This document shows positions 25,374 to 32,752 of a stretch of 64,000 nt of DNA, piece by piece. Positions within the stretch are counted from its first letter, which is position 1, and the number at the start of each line of letters is the position of its first letter. Below the pieces are notes generated by a model. That model saw only the letters and a program-made list of their open reading frames with translations. It made no database searches and was not told the origin of the DNA. The translations under genes and the position numbers were made by a program. Origin of the DNA: Candidatus Iainarchaeum sp. (GTDB lineage Archaea; Iainarchaeota; Iainarchaeia; Iainarchaeales; JAAZKV01); contig JAQUZG010000001.1 of the NCBI GenBank assembly GCA_028691435.1, positions 80,206-144,205 of the forward strand. The letters are read 5' to 3'.

Positions 25374-25505
25374 CATTAAGAGTAACAGATTTTAGAATTA
25401 GAGCCTGGTGAGCCAATCTGTTACTCTCAAATAAACTTTCTTTTCTTGGTTATCGCCTCCGACATAATACTTACTGTCTTTTTTATTAATATACATTAGT
25501 ATGTT
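25374..25505. ncRNA. Candidate structured small RNA between topA and the next regulator
   Basis: A perfect 13-bp inverted repeat (AGAGTAACAGATT at 25379-25391, AATCTGTTACTCT at 25415-25427) encloses a 23-base loop with GAGCCTGGTGAGCC. Further right is TTGGTTATCGCCTCCGAC. G+C content here is visibly higher than in every other spacer of this window, a usual mark of RNA genes in AT-rich archaea. On the minus strand the stretch is preceded by a TATA-like TTTTTAAATATAAC (around 25525-25540) and followed by the bidirectional terminator at 25348-25373, so a leftward RNA of about 130 nt is plausible. I see no tRNA fold, C/D boxes or convincing H/ACA pattern. Limits and strand are uncertain. Confidence 0.4.
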
Positions 25506-25589
25506 TTTTATGTACTTTTTGTTATATTTAAAAATGTTTGTGTGTTATAAAATATATAAAATATGTGTTTTTCTTTAGGGGTGAGTTAA

Positions 25590-26132
25590 TTGCCACAAAA
25601 AATTGAAGCGGAAGATGAAATTAGATTAACTATTTTAAAATCATTACTTGAAAATGGTGTTGTTCAACCAAATTTACATAAAATAAAATCAAAAACAAAA
25701 TATCATTTAGCTACAATTAAATCATCTCTTGATTTTTTACAAAAAGAAGGGGTAATTCTTGGTTTTGGTCCAAAAATTTCTTTTTCAAAATTATCTTATC
25801 GAATTGAAATTATTGAATTGCTTCAACTTGATTTTTCTAATCAAGATTTAATTAACAAATATTTGGATCTATTAAAAAAAGATTCGCATGTTTGGGAAGT
25901 TCATTCAATAATTGGGACTGGCAATTATAATGTTGTTGTTTATAGATTTCATAGAGACATTGAAACTTATCATAAAAATCTACAAGAAATGTATATTAAA
26001 AAACTTCAAAATTATTATGATGTAGTTAAAGACAGACAAATATTTTATCTAACAAGTCCCACATTTAAAAAAATGTCAAGAACTGATGCAATAATTGATG
26101 TTTTATTGGATCGACATGGATTAAAAAAATAA
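25590..26132 (+). CDS. Lrp/AsnC-like winged-helix regulator (TTG start)
   Basis: A 180-residue regulator. The N-terminal helix-turn-helix covers RLTILKSLLENGVVQPN and KYHLATIKSSLDFLQKEGVI; the remainder resembles the Lrp RAM domain (VHSIIGTGNYNVVVYRFHRD). Translation must start at TTG, because no in-frame ATG or GTG is available near the start (an in-frame GTG upstream is followed by a stop codon) and a GGGGTGAG ribosome site lies about 5 bases before the TTG. A TATA-rich stretch (TATAAAATATATAAAATA) precedes it. It is followed 71 bases later by the NFACT-R gene. Target genes are unknown. Confidence 0.75.
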   Translation: MPQKIEAEDEIRLTILKSLLENGVVQPNLHKIKSKTKYHLATIKSSLDFLQKEGVILGFGPKISFSKLSYRIEIIELLQLDFSNQDLINKYLDLLKKDSHVWEVHSIIGTGNYNVVVYRFHRDIETYHKNLQEMYIKKLQNYYDVVKDRQIFYLTSPTFKKMSRTDAIIDVLLDRHGLKK

Positions 26133-26203
26133 TTAAGTATTATGTTTTGATATTTTAATCGAAAAAACATAAATTTTTATTATATTTTTTCTATTTTATA
26201 CTT

Positions 26204-26998
26204 ATGGAAATCGAATTAGATTTAAAAAAATCAATTAATGATAATGCAACATTCTATTTTTTAGAGTCTAAAGAAATGCGAAAAAAAATTAATGGATTAA
26301 CTATTGCAATTAATAAAAACAAAGAACAAATTGAAAAAAAAATTAAATTAAATAATACTTTAGAAAAAGTAAAAAAAAGTTGGTATGAAAAATATAGGTG
26401 GTTTTTTACTTCAGATGGGTTTTTAGTTGTTGGTGGAAAAGATGCTCATCAAAATGAAGAAATTGTAAAAAAACATATGGATGAAAAAGATATTTATTTT
26501 CATGCTGATGTTTATGGTGCACCACATTGTGTATTAAAAATAAATTCTAATCAGGTAAATAAATTAACTAATCAATCATTAGTTGAAGCTAGTGAATTCG
26601 CAGTTACTTTTTCTAAAGCTTTTGAACAAGGACTAGTTTTAGCTGATGCATATTCTGTTAAACCTGACCAAGTTTCAAAAAGAGCTCCTAGTGGATCAAG
26701 TATGGGTGTTGGGGCATTTATGATTTATGGGCAAAGAAACTGGTTCAAAAATACACCATTAAGTTTAGGTGTTGGAGTTTTAAAAAAAGAAAATAAACTT
26801 ATGTCTGGCCCAATTAATGCTATTAAAAAAAATTGTGCCTTTTTTGTTGAATTAAAACAAGGGACTACTGAAAAAAATCAAACTGCAAATGAATTAAAAA
26901 AAATATTTTCTGATGCAAAACCACTTAGTTTTAATTTTTCTAATGAATCTTTTCTTTCAATAATTCCTAATGGTAATTTTGATATTAAAAAAAATTAA
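26204..26998 (+). CDS. Stand-alone NFACT-R domain protein (RqcH/Tae2 C-terminal part)
   Basis: A 264-residue protein equivalent to the C-terminal half of RqcH/Rqc2/Tae2. It has a coiled-coil segment (about 15-60) and then the NFACT-R (DUF814) domain: WYEKYRWFFTSDGFLVVGGK, IYFHADVYGAPHCVLKI and SKRAPSGSSMGVGAFMIYG. Full-length archaeal RqcH is about 600-700 residues with NFACT-N and helix-hairpin-helix domains in front, and binds the 60S/50S-tRNA complex to add C-terminal tails to stalled peptides. Those domains are absent here and not encoded upstream, where a different gene ends. Whether the NFACT-N half is encoded elsewhere cannot be told. The domain call is firm, the function inferred. Confidence 0.82.
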   Translation: MEIELDLKKSINDNATFYFLESKEMRKKINGLTIAINKNKEQIEKKIKLNNTLEKVKKSWYEKYRWFFTSDGFLVVGGKDAHQNEEIVKKHMDEKDIYFHADVYGAPHCVLKINSNQVNKLTNQSLVEASEFAVTFSKAFEQGLVLADAYSVKPDQVSKRAPSGSSMGVGAFMIYGQRNWFKNTPLSLGVGVLKKENKLMSGPINAIKKNCAFFVELKQGTTEKNQTANELKKIFSDAKPLSFNFSNESFLSIIPNGNFDIKKN

Positions 26999-27030
26999 CA
27001 TTTGACGAAATTAAATATTTTTTAATTACA

Positions 27031-27038
27031 TTTATAAT
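27031..27038 (+). promoter_or_regulatory. TATA box for cdc48
   Basis: TTTATAAT is centred about 27 bases before the cdc48 ATG with no ribosome site between, implying a leaderless transcript. Confidence 0.45.
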
Positions 27039-27060
27039 CTTTATCAATTCTTCTTCTATT

Positions 27061-29445
27061 ATGGTTGATGAAATTGAATTAATTGTTCAAGATCCTGATC
27101 CAACACATGTTGGAAGGAATATAATCACTCTTGACAAAAATTCAAAATTAAAAATTGGTGTTACTTCTGGTGACATTGTAGAAATTGAAGGTAAGAAAAA
27201 AACTGCCGCTCTTGTTTGGCCAGCAAAAGTTGATGATGTTGGAAAAGAAATTGTTAGAATGGACTCTTTTATAAGACATAATGCAGGAGTTGCATTAAGT
27301 GATAAAGTAAAAATTAGAAAGTGTGTTCCTCGTGAAGCAAAGAGAATTGTTTTAGCACCTATTGAAGAAGTAAGAATAATCGCATCAGGGTATGATAGAA
27401 TTTTAAAAAAATCTTTTCTTGGTAGACCTTTAACTATTGGTGATAATGTTTGGGTTAGTGTTTTTGGTTCGGGTTTTATTTACAAAGTTGTTGATACACA
27501 ACCCCGTGCAATAGTAAAAGTAACTGATAATACTGAATTTTCATTAAAAGAAAAGCCTGTTGCTGATACCCTTGAAGGAATTTCAAGAGTTGCTTATGAA
27601 GATATTGGAGGATTAACTGAACAAGTAAAAAAAATTAGAGAAATGGTTGAACTTCCAATGAAGCATCCTGAATTATTTCAAAAACTTGGTGTGATTCCCC
27701 CAAAAGGAATTTTACTTTATGGAGCTCCTGGGACTGGAAAAACTCTTTTAGCAAAAGCTGTTGCAAATGAAGCACAAGTTCATTTAATTTATATTTCTGC
27801 TCCAGAAGTGATGGGGAAATTTGTTGGTGAAGCAGAAGAAAGAGTAAGAAAAATTTTTAAAGAAGCACAAGATAATGCTCCATCTTTAATTTTTATTGAC
27901 GAGATTGATGCAATTGCATCTAAACGAGATGAAGTAGTTGGAGAAGTTGAACGAAGAGTTGTTGCACAACTTCTTTCATTAATGGATGGACTTGCAGCAA
28001 GAGGGGAAGTAATTGTAATGGCTGCAACAAATAGAATAAATTCTATTGATGAAGCATTGCGTAGGCCTGGAAGATTTGATAGAGAAATTGAAGTTGGGGT
28101 GCCTGATAAAAAATCAAGAAAACAAATTTTAAATATTCATACTCGTGGTATGCCATTAGCAAAAAATTATTTAACTAATAAAAAAATAGATAATTTAAAT
28201 TTAACAACTGATCAAAAAGTTATCTATGATATTGTTAAATCAAGTAAAAAAATAGATATTGTTGATATTTTTAAAAGTTATAATGAAATGACTCAATCAA
28301 AAAAACCTATGTCAGAAATTGCTGATATATTAAGAGATATGTGTGATAAAGAAATTTTAAAAAGAACTGATTTTGATATTGAATATTTTTCTGATTTAAC
28401 TCATGGATTTGTTGGAGCAGATTTGCAAGCTTTAACAAAAGAAGCTGCGATGAAAGCTTTACGAAGATATTTGCCTGAAATTGAAAAGTTAAGTGATGCT
28501 GAAACAATACCTATTGAAGTATTAACTTCTTTAAAAATTACAAAACAAGATTTTTTAGATGCTCTTAAAGACGTGTCTCCGTCTGGACTTAGAGAATTTA
28601 CTAGTGAAATTCCAAATGTGTTGTGGGAAGATATTGGGGCTCTTGAGGATGTAAAAGATGAATTAAAACAAGCTGTTGAATGGCCAATAAAACATCCAAC
28701 TGTATTTAAAGAAATGGGGATTGTTCCACCTAAAGGTGTATTGCTTTATGGGCCACCAGGCACTGGAAAAACAATGCTTGCAAAAGCTGTTGCTACTGAA
28801 TCGGGCGCGAATTTTATTTCAATTAAAGGGCCAGAATTATTAATTAAATGGGTTGGAGATTCTTCAAAAGCTGTTAAAAAATTATTTAGAAAAGCTCGTC
28901 AACTTGCACCATGTATTGTATTTATTGATGAAATTGATTCAATTGCATACAATAGAAATTCTGATATGTCTGGTGGAAAAGGTGTTACTGAAATAATTAA
29001 TCAATTATTAACTGAACTTGATGGGGTTGAAGCATTAAGAGACGTTGTTTTTATTGCGGCCACAAATCGTCCTGATTTAATTGACAAAGCTATGCTTAGA
29101 CCTGGAAGACTTGATAAATTAATTATGGTTCCTGTTCCAAATGAAAAATCAAGAGAAGAAATATTAAAAGTTTTACTTAAAAATGTGAATGTTGACAAAA
29201 CTGTTTCTTTAAAAGAATTAACTAAAAAAACAGAAGGATTTTCTGGAGCTGATTTATCAGGATTAATTAGAGAAGCAGCATTACTTTTATTAAAAGAAAA
29301 TAAAATGAAACCTGCTCCAATTACAATGTATCACATTAATAAAATATTAGAAAAAACTAAACCTACTATTGATGAAGAATCAGAAAAAGCCTATAGTGAA
29401 TTTAAAGAAAAAGTGCTTGATTTTAGACCAACTTATGTTGGGTAG
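27061..29445 (+). CDS. cdc48: Cdc48/VAT-type AAA+ ATPase with insert in D1
   Basis: A 794-residue hexameric unfoldase that extracts and unfolds substrates for the proteasome and other proteases. The N-terminal double-psi barrel and 4-stranded lobe occupy about 1-170. D1 has Walker A GAPGTGKT (221-228) and Walker B LIFIDEID (about 276-283). D2 has Walker A GPPGTGKT (564-571) and FIDEIDSIA. Archaeal homologues run straight from HTRGMPLA to the helix before HGFVGADL in about 15 residues. Here roughly 70 extra residues (about 368-440) intervene, helical with a pattern like a winged helix (QKVIYDIVKSSKKIDIVDIF, then SEIADILRDMCDKEILKR). The C-terminus ends DFRPTYVG without the eukaryotic tail. Confidence 0.95.
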   Translation: MVDEIELIVQDPDPTHVGRNIITLDKNSKLKIGVTSGDIVEIEGKKKTAALVWPAKVDDVGKEIVRMDSFIRHNAGVALSDKVKIRKCVPREAKRIVLAPIEEVRIIASGYDRILKKSFLGRPLTIGDNVWVSVFGSGFIYKVVDTQPRAIVKVTDNTEFSLKEKPVADTLEGISRVAYEDIGGLTEQVKKIREMVELPMKHPELFQKLGVIPPKGILLYGAPGTGKTLLAKAVANEAQVHLIYISAPEVMGKFVGEAEERVRKIFKEAQDNAPSLIFIDEIDAIASKRDEVVGEVERRVVAQLLSLMDGLAARGEVIVMAATNRINSIDEALRRPGRFDREIEVGVPDKKSRKQILNIHTRGMPLAKNYLTNKKIDNLNLTTDQKVIYDIVKSSKKIDIVDIFKSYNEMTQSKKPMSEIADILRDMCDKEILKRTDFDIEYFSDLTHGFVGADLQALTKEAAMKALRRYLPEIEKLSDAETIPIEVLTSLKITKQDFLDALKDVSPSGLREFTSEIPNVLWEDIGALEDVKDELKQAVEWPIKHPTVFKEMGIVPPKGVLLYGPPGTGKTMLAKAVATESGANFISIKGPELLIKWVGDSSKAVKKLFRKARQLAPCIVFIDEIDSIAYNRNSDMSGGKGVTEIINQLLTELDGVEALRDVVFIAATNRPDLIDKAMLRPGRLDKLIMVPVPNEKSREEILKVLLKNVNVDKTVSLKELTKKTEGFSGADLSGLIREAALLLLKENKMKPAPITMYHINKILEKTKPTIDEESEKAYSEFKEKVLDFRPTYVG

Positions 29446-29477
29446 TCAAAATAATTATTTTTGTTTATTCTAATATT

Positions 29478-29900
29478 TTATTCAATATTTTTTATTTCAA
29501 AATCAATTTGATTATTTTTTTTAAATAATATAAAATTAATTTTTTGATTATATTCTTGTTGTATTAAATTTATTTTATTTGGAAACTTTATAATAAACTT
29601 TTTTGTTTTATTTTCTAAGTATAGTTTTTCATTTTCACTTTTTATTAAAAGATTAAATGCATTAAATTCAATTTCTTTTTTTGAATCATTATCTAAAAAC
29701 ATAAAAAATCCTATTTCATTTTCTAGATTTTTTGAAAAGTTTTCAATATTTTTATTTTCTACAAACGATATAAATTTTGAATTTACTTCTATTATAGCTG
29801 GTAAAATTATTGTTAATGCTAAAAATGATGCTGCAATCAACATCATTAATTCTATCGAAATTTGACCAAATTTGTTTAATTTTATTTTTTTCTTTAACAT
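29478..29900 (-). CDS. Pilin-like protein with class III signal peptide
   Basis: A 140-residue protein with a short basic leader ending LNKFG, then QISIELMMLIAASFLAL: the Gln-x-Ser-x-Glu start of a class III (FlaK/EppA-processed) archaeal pilin followed by the hydrophobic assembly helix. The rest is a polar, Lys/Asn-rich head domain. Cleavage is expected between Gly and Gln, leaving Glu at position 5. I start at ATG MLKKKIK; TTG and GTG codons just upstream are alternatives. It lies downstream of the short pilin gene on the same strand. It is probably a larger or minor pilin. Confidence 0.7.
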   Translation of the reverse strand: MLKKKIKLNKFGQISIELMMLIAASFLALTIILPAIIEVNSKFISFVENKNIENFSKNLENEIGFFMFLDNDSKKEIEFNAFNLLIKSENEKLYLENKTKKFIIKFPNKINLIQQEYNQKINFILFKKNNQIDFEIKNIE

Positions 29901-29968
29901 TTTCACCAAACTCTCTTATTTTAGGACAGTTGTTTTAATTTTTGCTTTTTTATTGTTCAAATTGCAGC

Positions 29969-30154
29969 TTAAATCTTATCAATTTTTTCAAACACATCTT
30001 TTGCAGTTTTTTCTATTTTTTTAGCCCCTTGGTCCGATGTAGATTGTAATTGTGAAACAAGTACAAGTACAACAGCAACAACTGCTGCTAAAACAATTAT
30101 TAATTCAACTGAAATTTGTGCTTTTTCTTCTTTGATCAATTTTTTTAAATTCAT
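29969..30154 (-). CDS. Short archaeal type IV pilin (class III signal peptide)
   Basis: A 61-residue protein with the classic small-pilin layout: basic leader MNLKKLIKEEKA, processing site before QISVEL, a 20-residue hydrophobic helix (IIVLAAVVAVVLVLVSQL) and a short polar head ending FEKIDKI. This matches the short class III pilins (DUF361-like) that make up adhesive pilus fibres in methanogens. It is followed by the 140-residue pilin-like gene about 70 bases downstream, and faces the M50 protease gene across a 170-base promoter region. The prepilin peptidase and assembly ATPase are not in this window. Confidence 0.82.
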   Translation of the reverse strand: MNLKKLIKEEKAQISVELIIVLAAVVAVVLVLVSQLQSTSDQGAKKIEKTAKDVFEKIDKI

Positions 30155-30290
30155 AAAAAATTACTTTTTTTGTTTGTTTAAAAAGCTATTTTAAATTTCG
30201 CTAATAGTCGATATAGTATATGCGTTTAAAATAAGTTAAAACAATTATACTAAATTTTGTAATTAATTAGTTTATGTTATTTTGCAATAA

Positions 30291-30300
30291 TTTATATATA
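30291..30300 (+). promoter_or_regulatory. TATA box for the M50 protease gene
   Basis: TTTATATATA is centred about 28 bases before the ATG, with no ribosome site, consistent with a leaderless mRNA. Confidence 0.45.
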
Positions 30301-30323
30301 TTTTTCATATTAATCTATATACT

Positions 30324-30959
30324 ATGACAACAAAAAAATCAATTTGGTATTTTTCAAAACAAGAAAAAATTGATTTGTTAATTAGTTGGCTAACTTTATC
30401 ACTAGCTTTTGCAGTTGTAATCTCGCCAATTTTTTTAGGAATTCCTGAATTTATAATTTCTTTTCCAATTGCATTAATTGCTGTTGGAACTGGTTTTGTT
30501 TTACATGAAATGGCACATAGACAAATGGCAAGACATTTTGGATTTCATTCAGAATATAGGGCATGGTATCCAGGTTTAGTTTTTGCTTTTTTCTTAGCAT
30601 TAATAACAAAAGGGGCATTTATTTTTGCAGCACCTGGTGCAACATATTTTTTTGGAGAAACAGTAACTACTCAGCAAGAAGGTAAAATTTCAATTGCTGG
30701 GCCAATAACAAATTTAGTTGTTGGATTTATTTTAATTTTTTTATTTTTATTTTCGCATTCATCATTTTGGCAAATTGTATTGATCAAATCAGCATTAATT
30801 AATTTCTGGTTTGCAGCATTTAATTTAATTCCATTTGGGCCACTTGATGGTGCAAAAGTGATGAAATGGAATTCAAGACTTTGGATTTTAGTTTTTGCAA
30901 TTTCAGCATTACTTGCTTTATTTCCAATTCAAATTTTTACAGTTTTAAATTTAATTTAA
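30324..30959 (+). CDS. Site-2-protease-type membrane metallopeptidase (M50)
   Basis: A 211-residue intramembrane zinc protease. The metal-binding HExxH motif is HEMAH (61-65) in a hydrophobic helix, and the third ligand region is FNLIPFGPLDG, matching the family's NxxPxxPLDG-type motif. Five or so hydrophobic helices are visible. There is no PDZ or CBS domain, so it is a minimal form. Such enzymes cleave transmembrane segments of signalling or envelope proteins. It sits between two pilin-like gene groups on the other strand; its stop overlaps the stop of the convergent pseudopilin gene. A link with pilin processing is possible but unproven. Confidence 0.85.
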   Translation: MTTKKSIWYFSKQEKIDLLISWLTLSLAFAVVISPIFLGIPEFIISFPIALIAVGTGFVLHEMAHRQMARHFGFHSEYRAWYPGLVFAFFLALITKGAFIFAAPGATYFFGETVTTQQEGKISIAGPITNLVVGFILIFLFLFSHSSFWQIVLIKSALINFWFAAFNLIPFGPLDGAKVMKWNSRLWILVFAISALLALFPIQIFTVLNLI

Positions 30960-31312
30960 TAACATACGTTTAATTTTATTTTTTTAAATTGAAAAAATAA
31001 ATCATTTATTTCTTCTTCTCTAGTAACACAATTTTTACCATTTAATTCATTTAAATTATCAAAAATTATTTTTCCATTAACTTCTATTTTAAAATAATTA
31101 AAAAATTTTTTTGCATCAGTTATTAGTTCATCTGTGTTAGTGTTATTATAACTCCAAATTTTAATTAAATCATTTTCTTGTTGAATTATAATAAGATCAG
31201 TATAATTTTTATTAATACTAAAATTAACATTTACAATTAATATTAAAACAAGTATTATTGAAATAATTGTTTCAAATGAAAAAACTTGACCTCTTAAATT
31301 TAATTTTGTCAT
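30956..31312 (-). CDS. Pseudopilin-like membrane protein 4 (118 residues)
   Basis: The protein begins with a basic leader MTKLNLRG, then QVFSFETIISIILVLILIV, close to the class III pilin start but with one extra residue before the Glu. One hydrophobic helix is followed by a polar head with Cys near residue 95 and at the penultimate position, possibly a disulfide. A GGGTG ribosome site precedes the ATG, and the start overlaps the stop of the previous gene (ATGA), so it is translationally coupled. It is the last of four such genes. Confidence 0.6.
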   Translation of the reverse strand: MTKLNLRGQVFSFETIISIILVLILIVNVNFSINKNYTDLIIIQQENDLIKIWSYNNTNTDELITDAKKFFNYFKIEVNGKIIFDNLNELNGKNCVTREEEINDLFFQFKKIKLNVCY

Positions 31313-31761
31313 TTTTTACACCCTTTTAAAGATAAAACTTTTTTATTATCCTTGATTAACACATATCTCTTTATTGTAACACAATCTTTGCTTTCTAACA
31401 AATCATGGAAAATTTGTTTCTCATCTAATTTAATTTCTTTAACAAAAAAATTTTTGATATTTAGTTGTTTTATTTTACTAAATAAACTTTCATCTAATTG
31501 ATTACTAATTATTCGCTTTTTTTCATAATCTATTTGACAACTTCCAAGAAGTGAATTTTCAATATTTCTATTTTTTACAAAACTATCTGCTAAAAAAATA
31601 GTTTTTTCAATTAGTTCATTGTCTTTAAATTGATTTAAATTAAAATTATAATTTTGAAAATATGAACTCATTAAAATAAATATTGTAATTAGAATTAAAC
31701 AAAAACTAACAATTAAATCAATTGAATAAAACATTGCTTTTTCATTTAATATAATGTTCAC
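31309..31761 (-). CDS. Pseudopilin-like membrane protein 3 (150 residues, GTG start)
   Basis: After the leader MNIILNEKA comes MFYSIDLIVSFCLILITIFIL, a pilin-like single helix with Asp in place of the usual Glu5. The head domain holds three Cys (about 100 residues apart to close together near the C-terminus). The start codon is GTG, chosen because GAGGTGG lies 6-7 bases upstream. The next ATG would cut into the leader. It overlaps the ends of both neighbours, forming a tight operon with the other three pseudopilin-like genes. Confidence 0.55.
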   Translation of the reverse strand: MNIILNEKAMFYSIDLIVSFCLILITIFILMSSYFQNYNFNLNQFKDNELIEKTIFLADSFVKNRNIENSLLGSCQIDYEKKRIISNQLDESLFSKIKQLNIKNFFVKEIKLDEKQIFHDLLESKDCVTIKRYVLIKDNKKVLSLKGCKK

Positions 31762-32056
31762 TTTTTTCCACCTCTAATTGATTTGATTTAATTATTTTTG
31801 GAATTATTTGACTAAATTTTTCTTTGTTAAAAACAATATTTTCTTCTCCAAAACAACTAATTTTATCAATGTATTCATTTGCACTATTAGAATAAATTGA
31901 ATCAATCAAATTCATACAAAATACACTTTCATTTTTTGAAATCAATTCATTATTCTTAAATTCAAAACCAGTATTAATTTTTATTAAACTAGACGAGATT
32001 ATTGAAATTCCAATTATTAATCCAAGTAAAACAAACATAAATTCAATAGTATTCAT
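31742..32056 (-). CDS. Pseudopilin-like membrane protein 2 (104 residues)
   Basis: The first 22 residues are almost all hydrophobic (MNTIEFMFVLLGLIIGISII) with an early Glu, as in pilins whose leader is very short. A polar head follows with two Cys (FCMNL, SCFGE) that may pair. I start at the ATG preceded by GTGTGATAAA; a TTG four codons earlier lies inside that ribosome site. The gene is 4 bases downstream of the 188-residue gene and overlaps the next gene by 20 bases. Confidence 0.55.
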   Translation of the reverse strand: MNTIEFMFVLLGLIIGISIISSSLIKINTGFEFKNNELISKNESVFCMNLIDSIYSNSANEYIDKISCFGEENIVFNKEKFSQIIPKIIKSNQLEVEKSEHYIK

Positions 32057-32060
32057 TTTA

Positions 32061-32627
32061 TCACACAACTTTTAATCCAACATAACTTATTTTGTAATCT
32101 ATTGGAATTTCAAAATAAGTATTCATTTTATCACCTATTTTTTTAGTCAATTTAATAGTTTTTTCAAAATTTGATGTAAAAATATAATCTATAATTGTTA
32201 CTTTTTCTAAATGAGTTATTGAAACTTTTGTAACTTTATTTAAATTTTCTTTTGTAGGTAAATTAATTTCATTTTTTAATTGATTTTCTAAAATTAAATT
32301 TTCTTTTAAAAATATTTTTTCTAAATTTTGATTAATATTTTCTTTAATTGTATCTGAATCAAAATATTGTTTAATAAATTCTTTTTGAAGTTCTTGATAA
32401 ATTACATTGTCAATTTTTTCTTCAAGAATAGTTCTTTTACAATTAATTATTTCATTTATACTTAATGTGTTTTGCATTAAATTATTTTTCTCATTTATTT
32501 GTTGAAAAATAATTAATTGATTAATTATCATTATTATAATTATAAAAAATAAAATGTAACTAAAAAGTCCCTTTTTATTTAATCTCATAATTAATTGCGT
32601 TTTATTTTCATTTTTAAACAATTGCAT
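32061..32627 (-). CDS. Pseudopilin-like membrane protein 1 (188 residues)
   Basis: First gene of the four-gene cluster. A basic leader containing MRLNKKG is followed by LFSYILFFIIIIMIINQLII, a pilin-like assembly helix after Gly, though without the Glu5. The extended head (about 40-188) is helical at first and beta-rich later. In type IV pilus and type II secretion systems, sets of minor pseudopilins like this prime the fibre; that role is inferred here from cluster layout. The start may be the first ATG or the internal MRLNKKG. Confidence 0.55.
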   Translation of the reverse strand: MQLFKNENKTQLIMRLNKKGLFSYILFFIIIIMIINQLIIFQQINEKNNLMQNTLSINEIINCKRTILEEKIDNVIYQELQKEFIKQYFDSDTIKENINQNLEKIFLKENLILENQLKNEINLPTKENLNKVTKVSITHLEKVTIIDYIFTSNFEKTIKLTKKIGDKMNTYFEIPIDYKISYVGLKVV

Positions 32628-32711
32628 CTTTTCGTCAATCTATTAAGTTGTGACTAATTTGTTATATTTATTACTGGCTATTTAATTAGTTATTAAATGA
32701 CTAATAAAAAC

Positions 32712-32721
32712 CTTTAAAATA
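32712..32721 (+). promoter_or_regulatory. TATA box for pheS-pheT
   Basis: CTTTAAAATA preceded by AAAAAC lies about 35 bases before the pheS ATG, leaving a very short leader with a weak AGTGGTT ribosome site. Confidence 0.4.
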
Positions 32722-32752
32722 CCTATATTATGTATTTTCTTATAGTGGTTAA

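Noticed and set aside
25374..25505. tRNA gene in the hairpin-rich spacer
   Set aside because: No T-loop GTTCRA motif, no paired 7-bp acceptor ends and no clover-leaf could be drawn on either strand.
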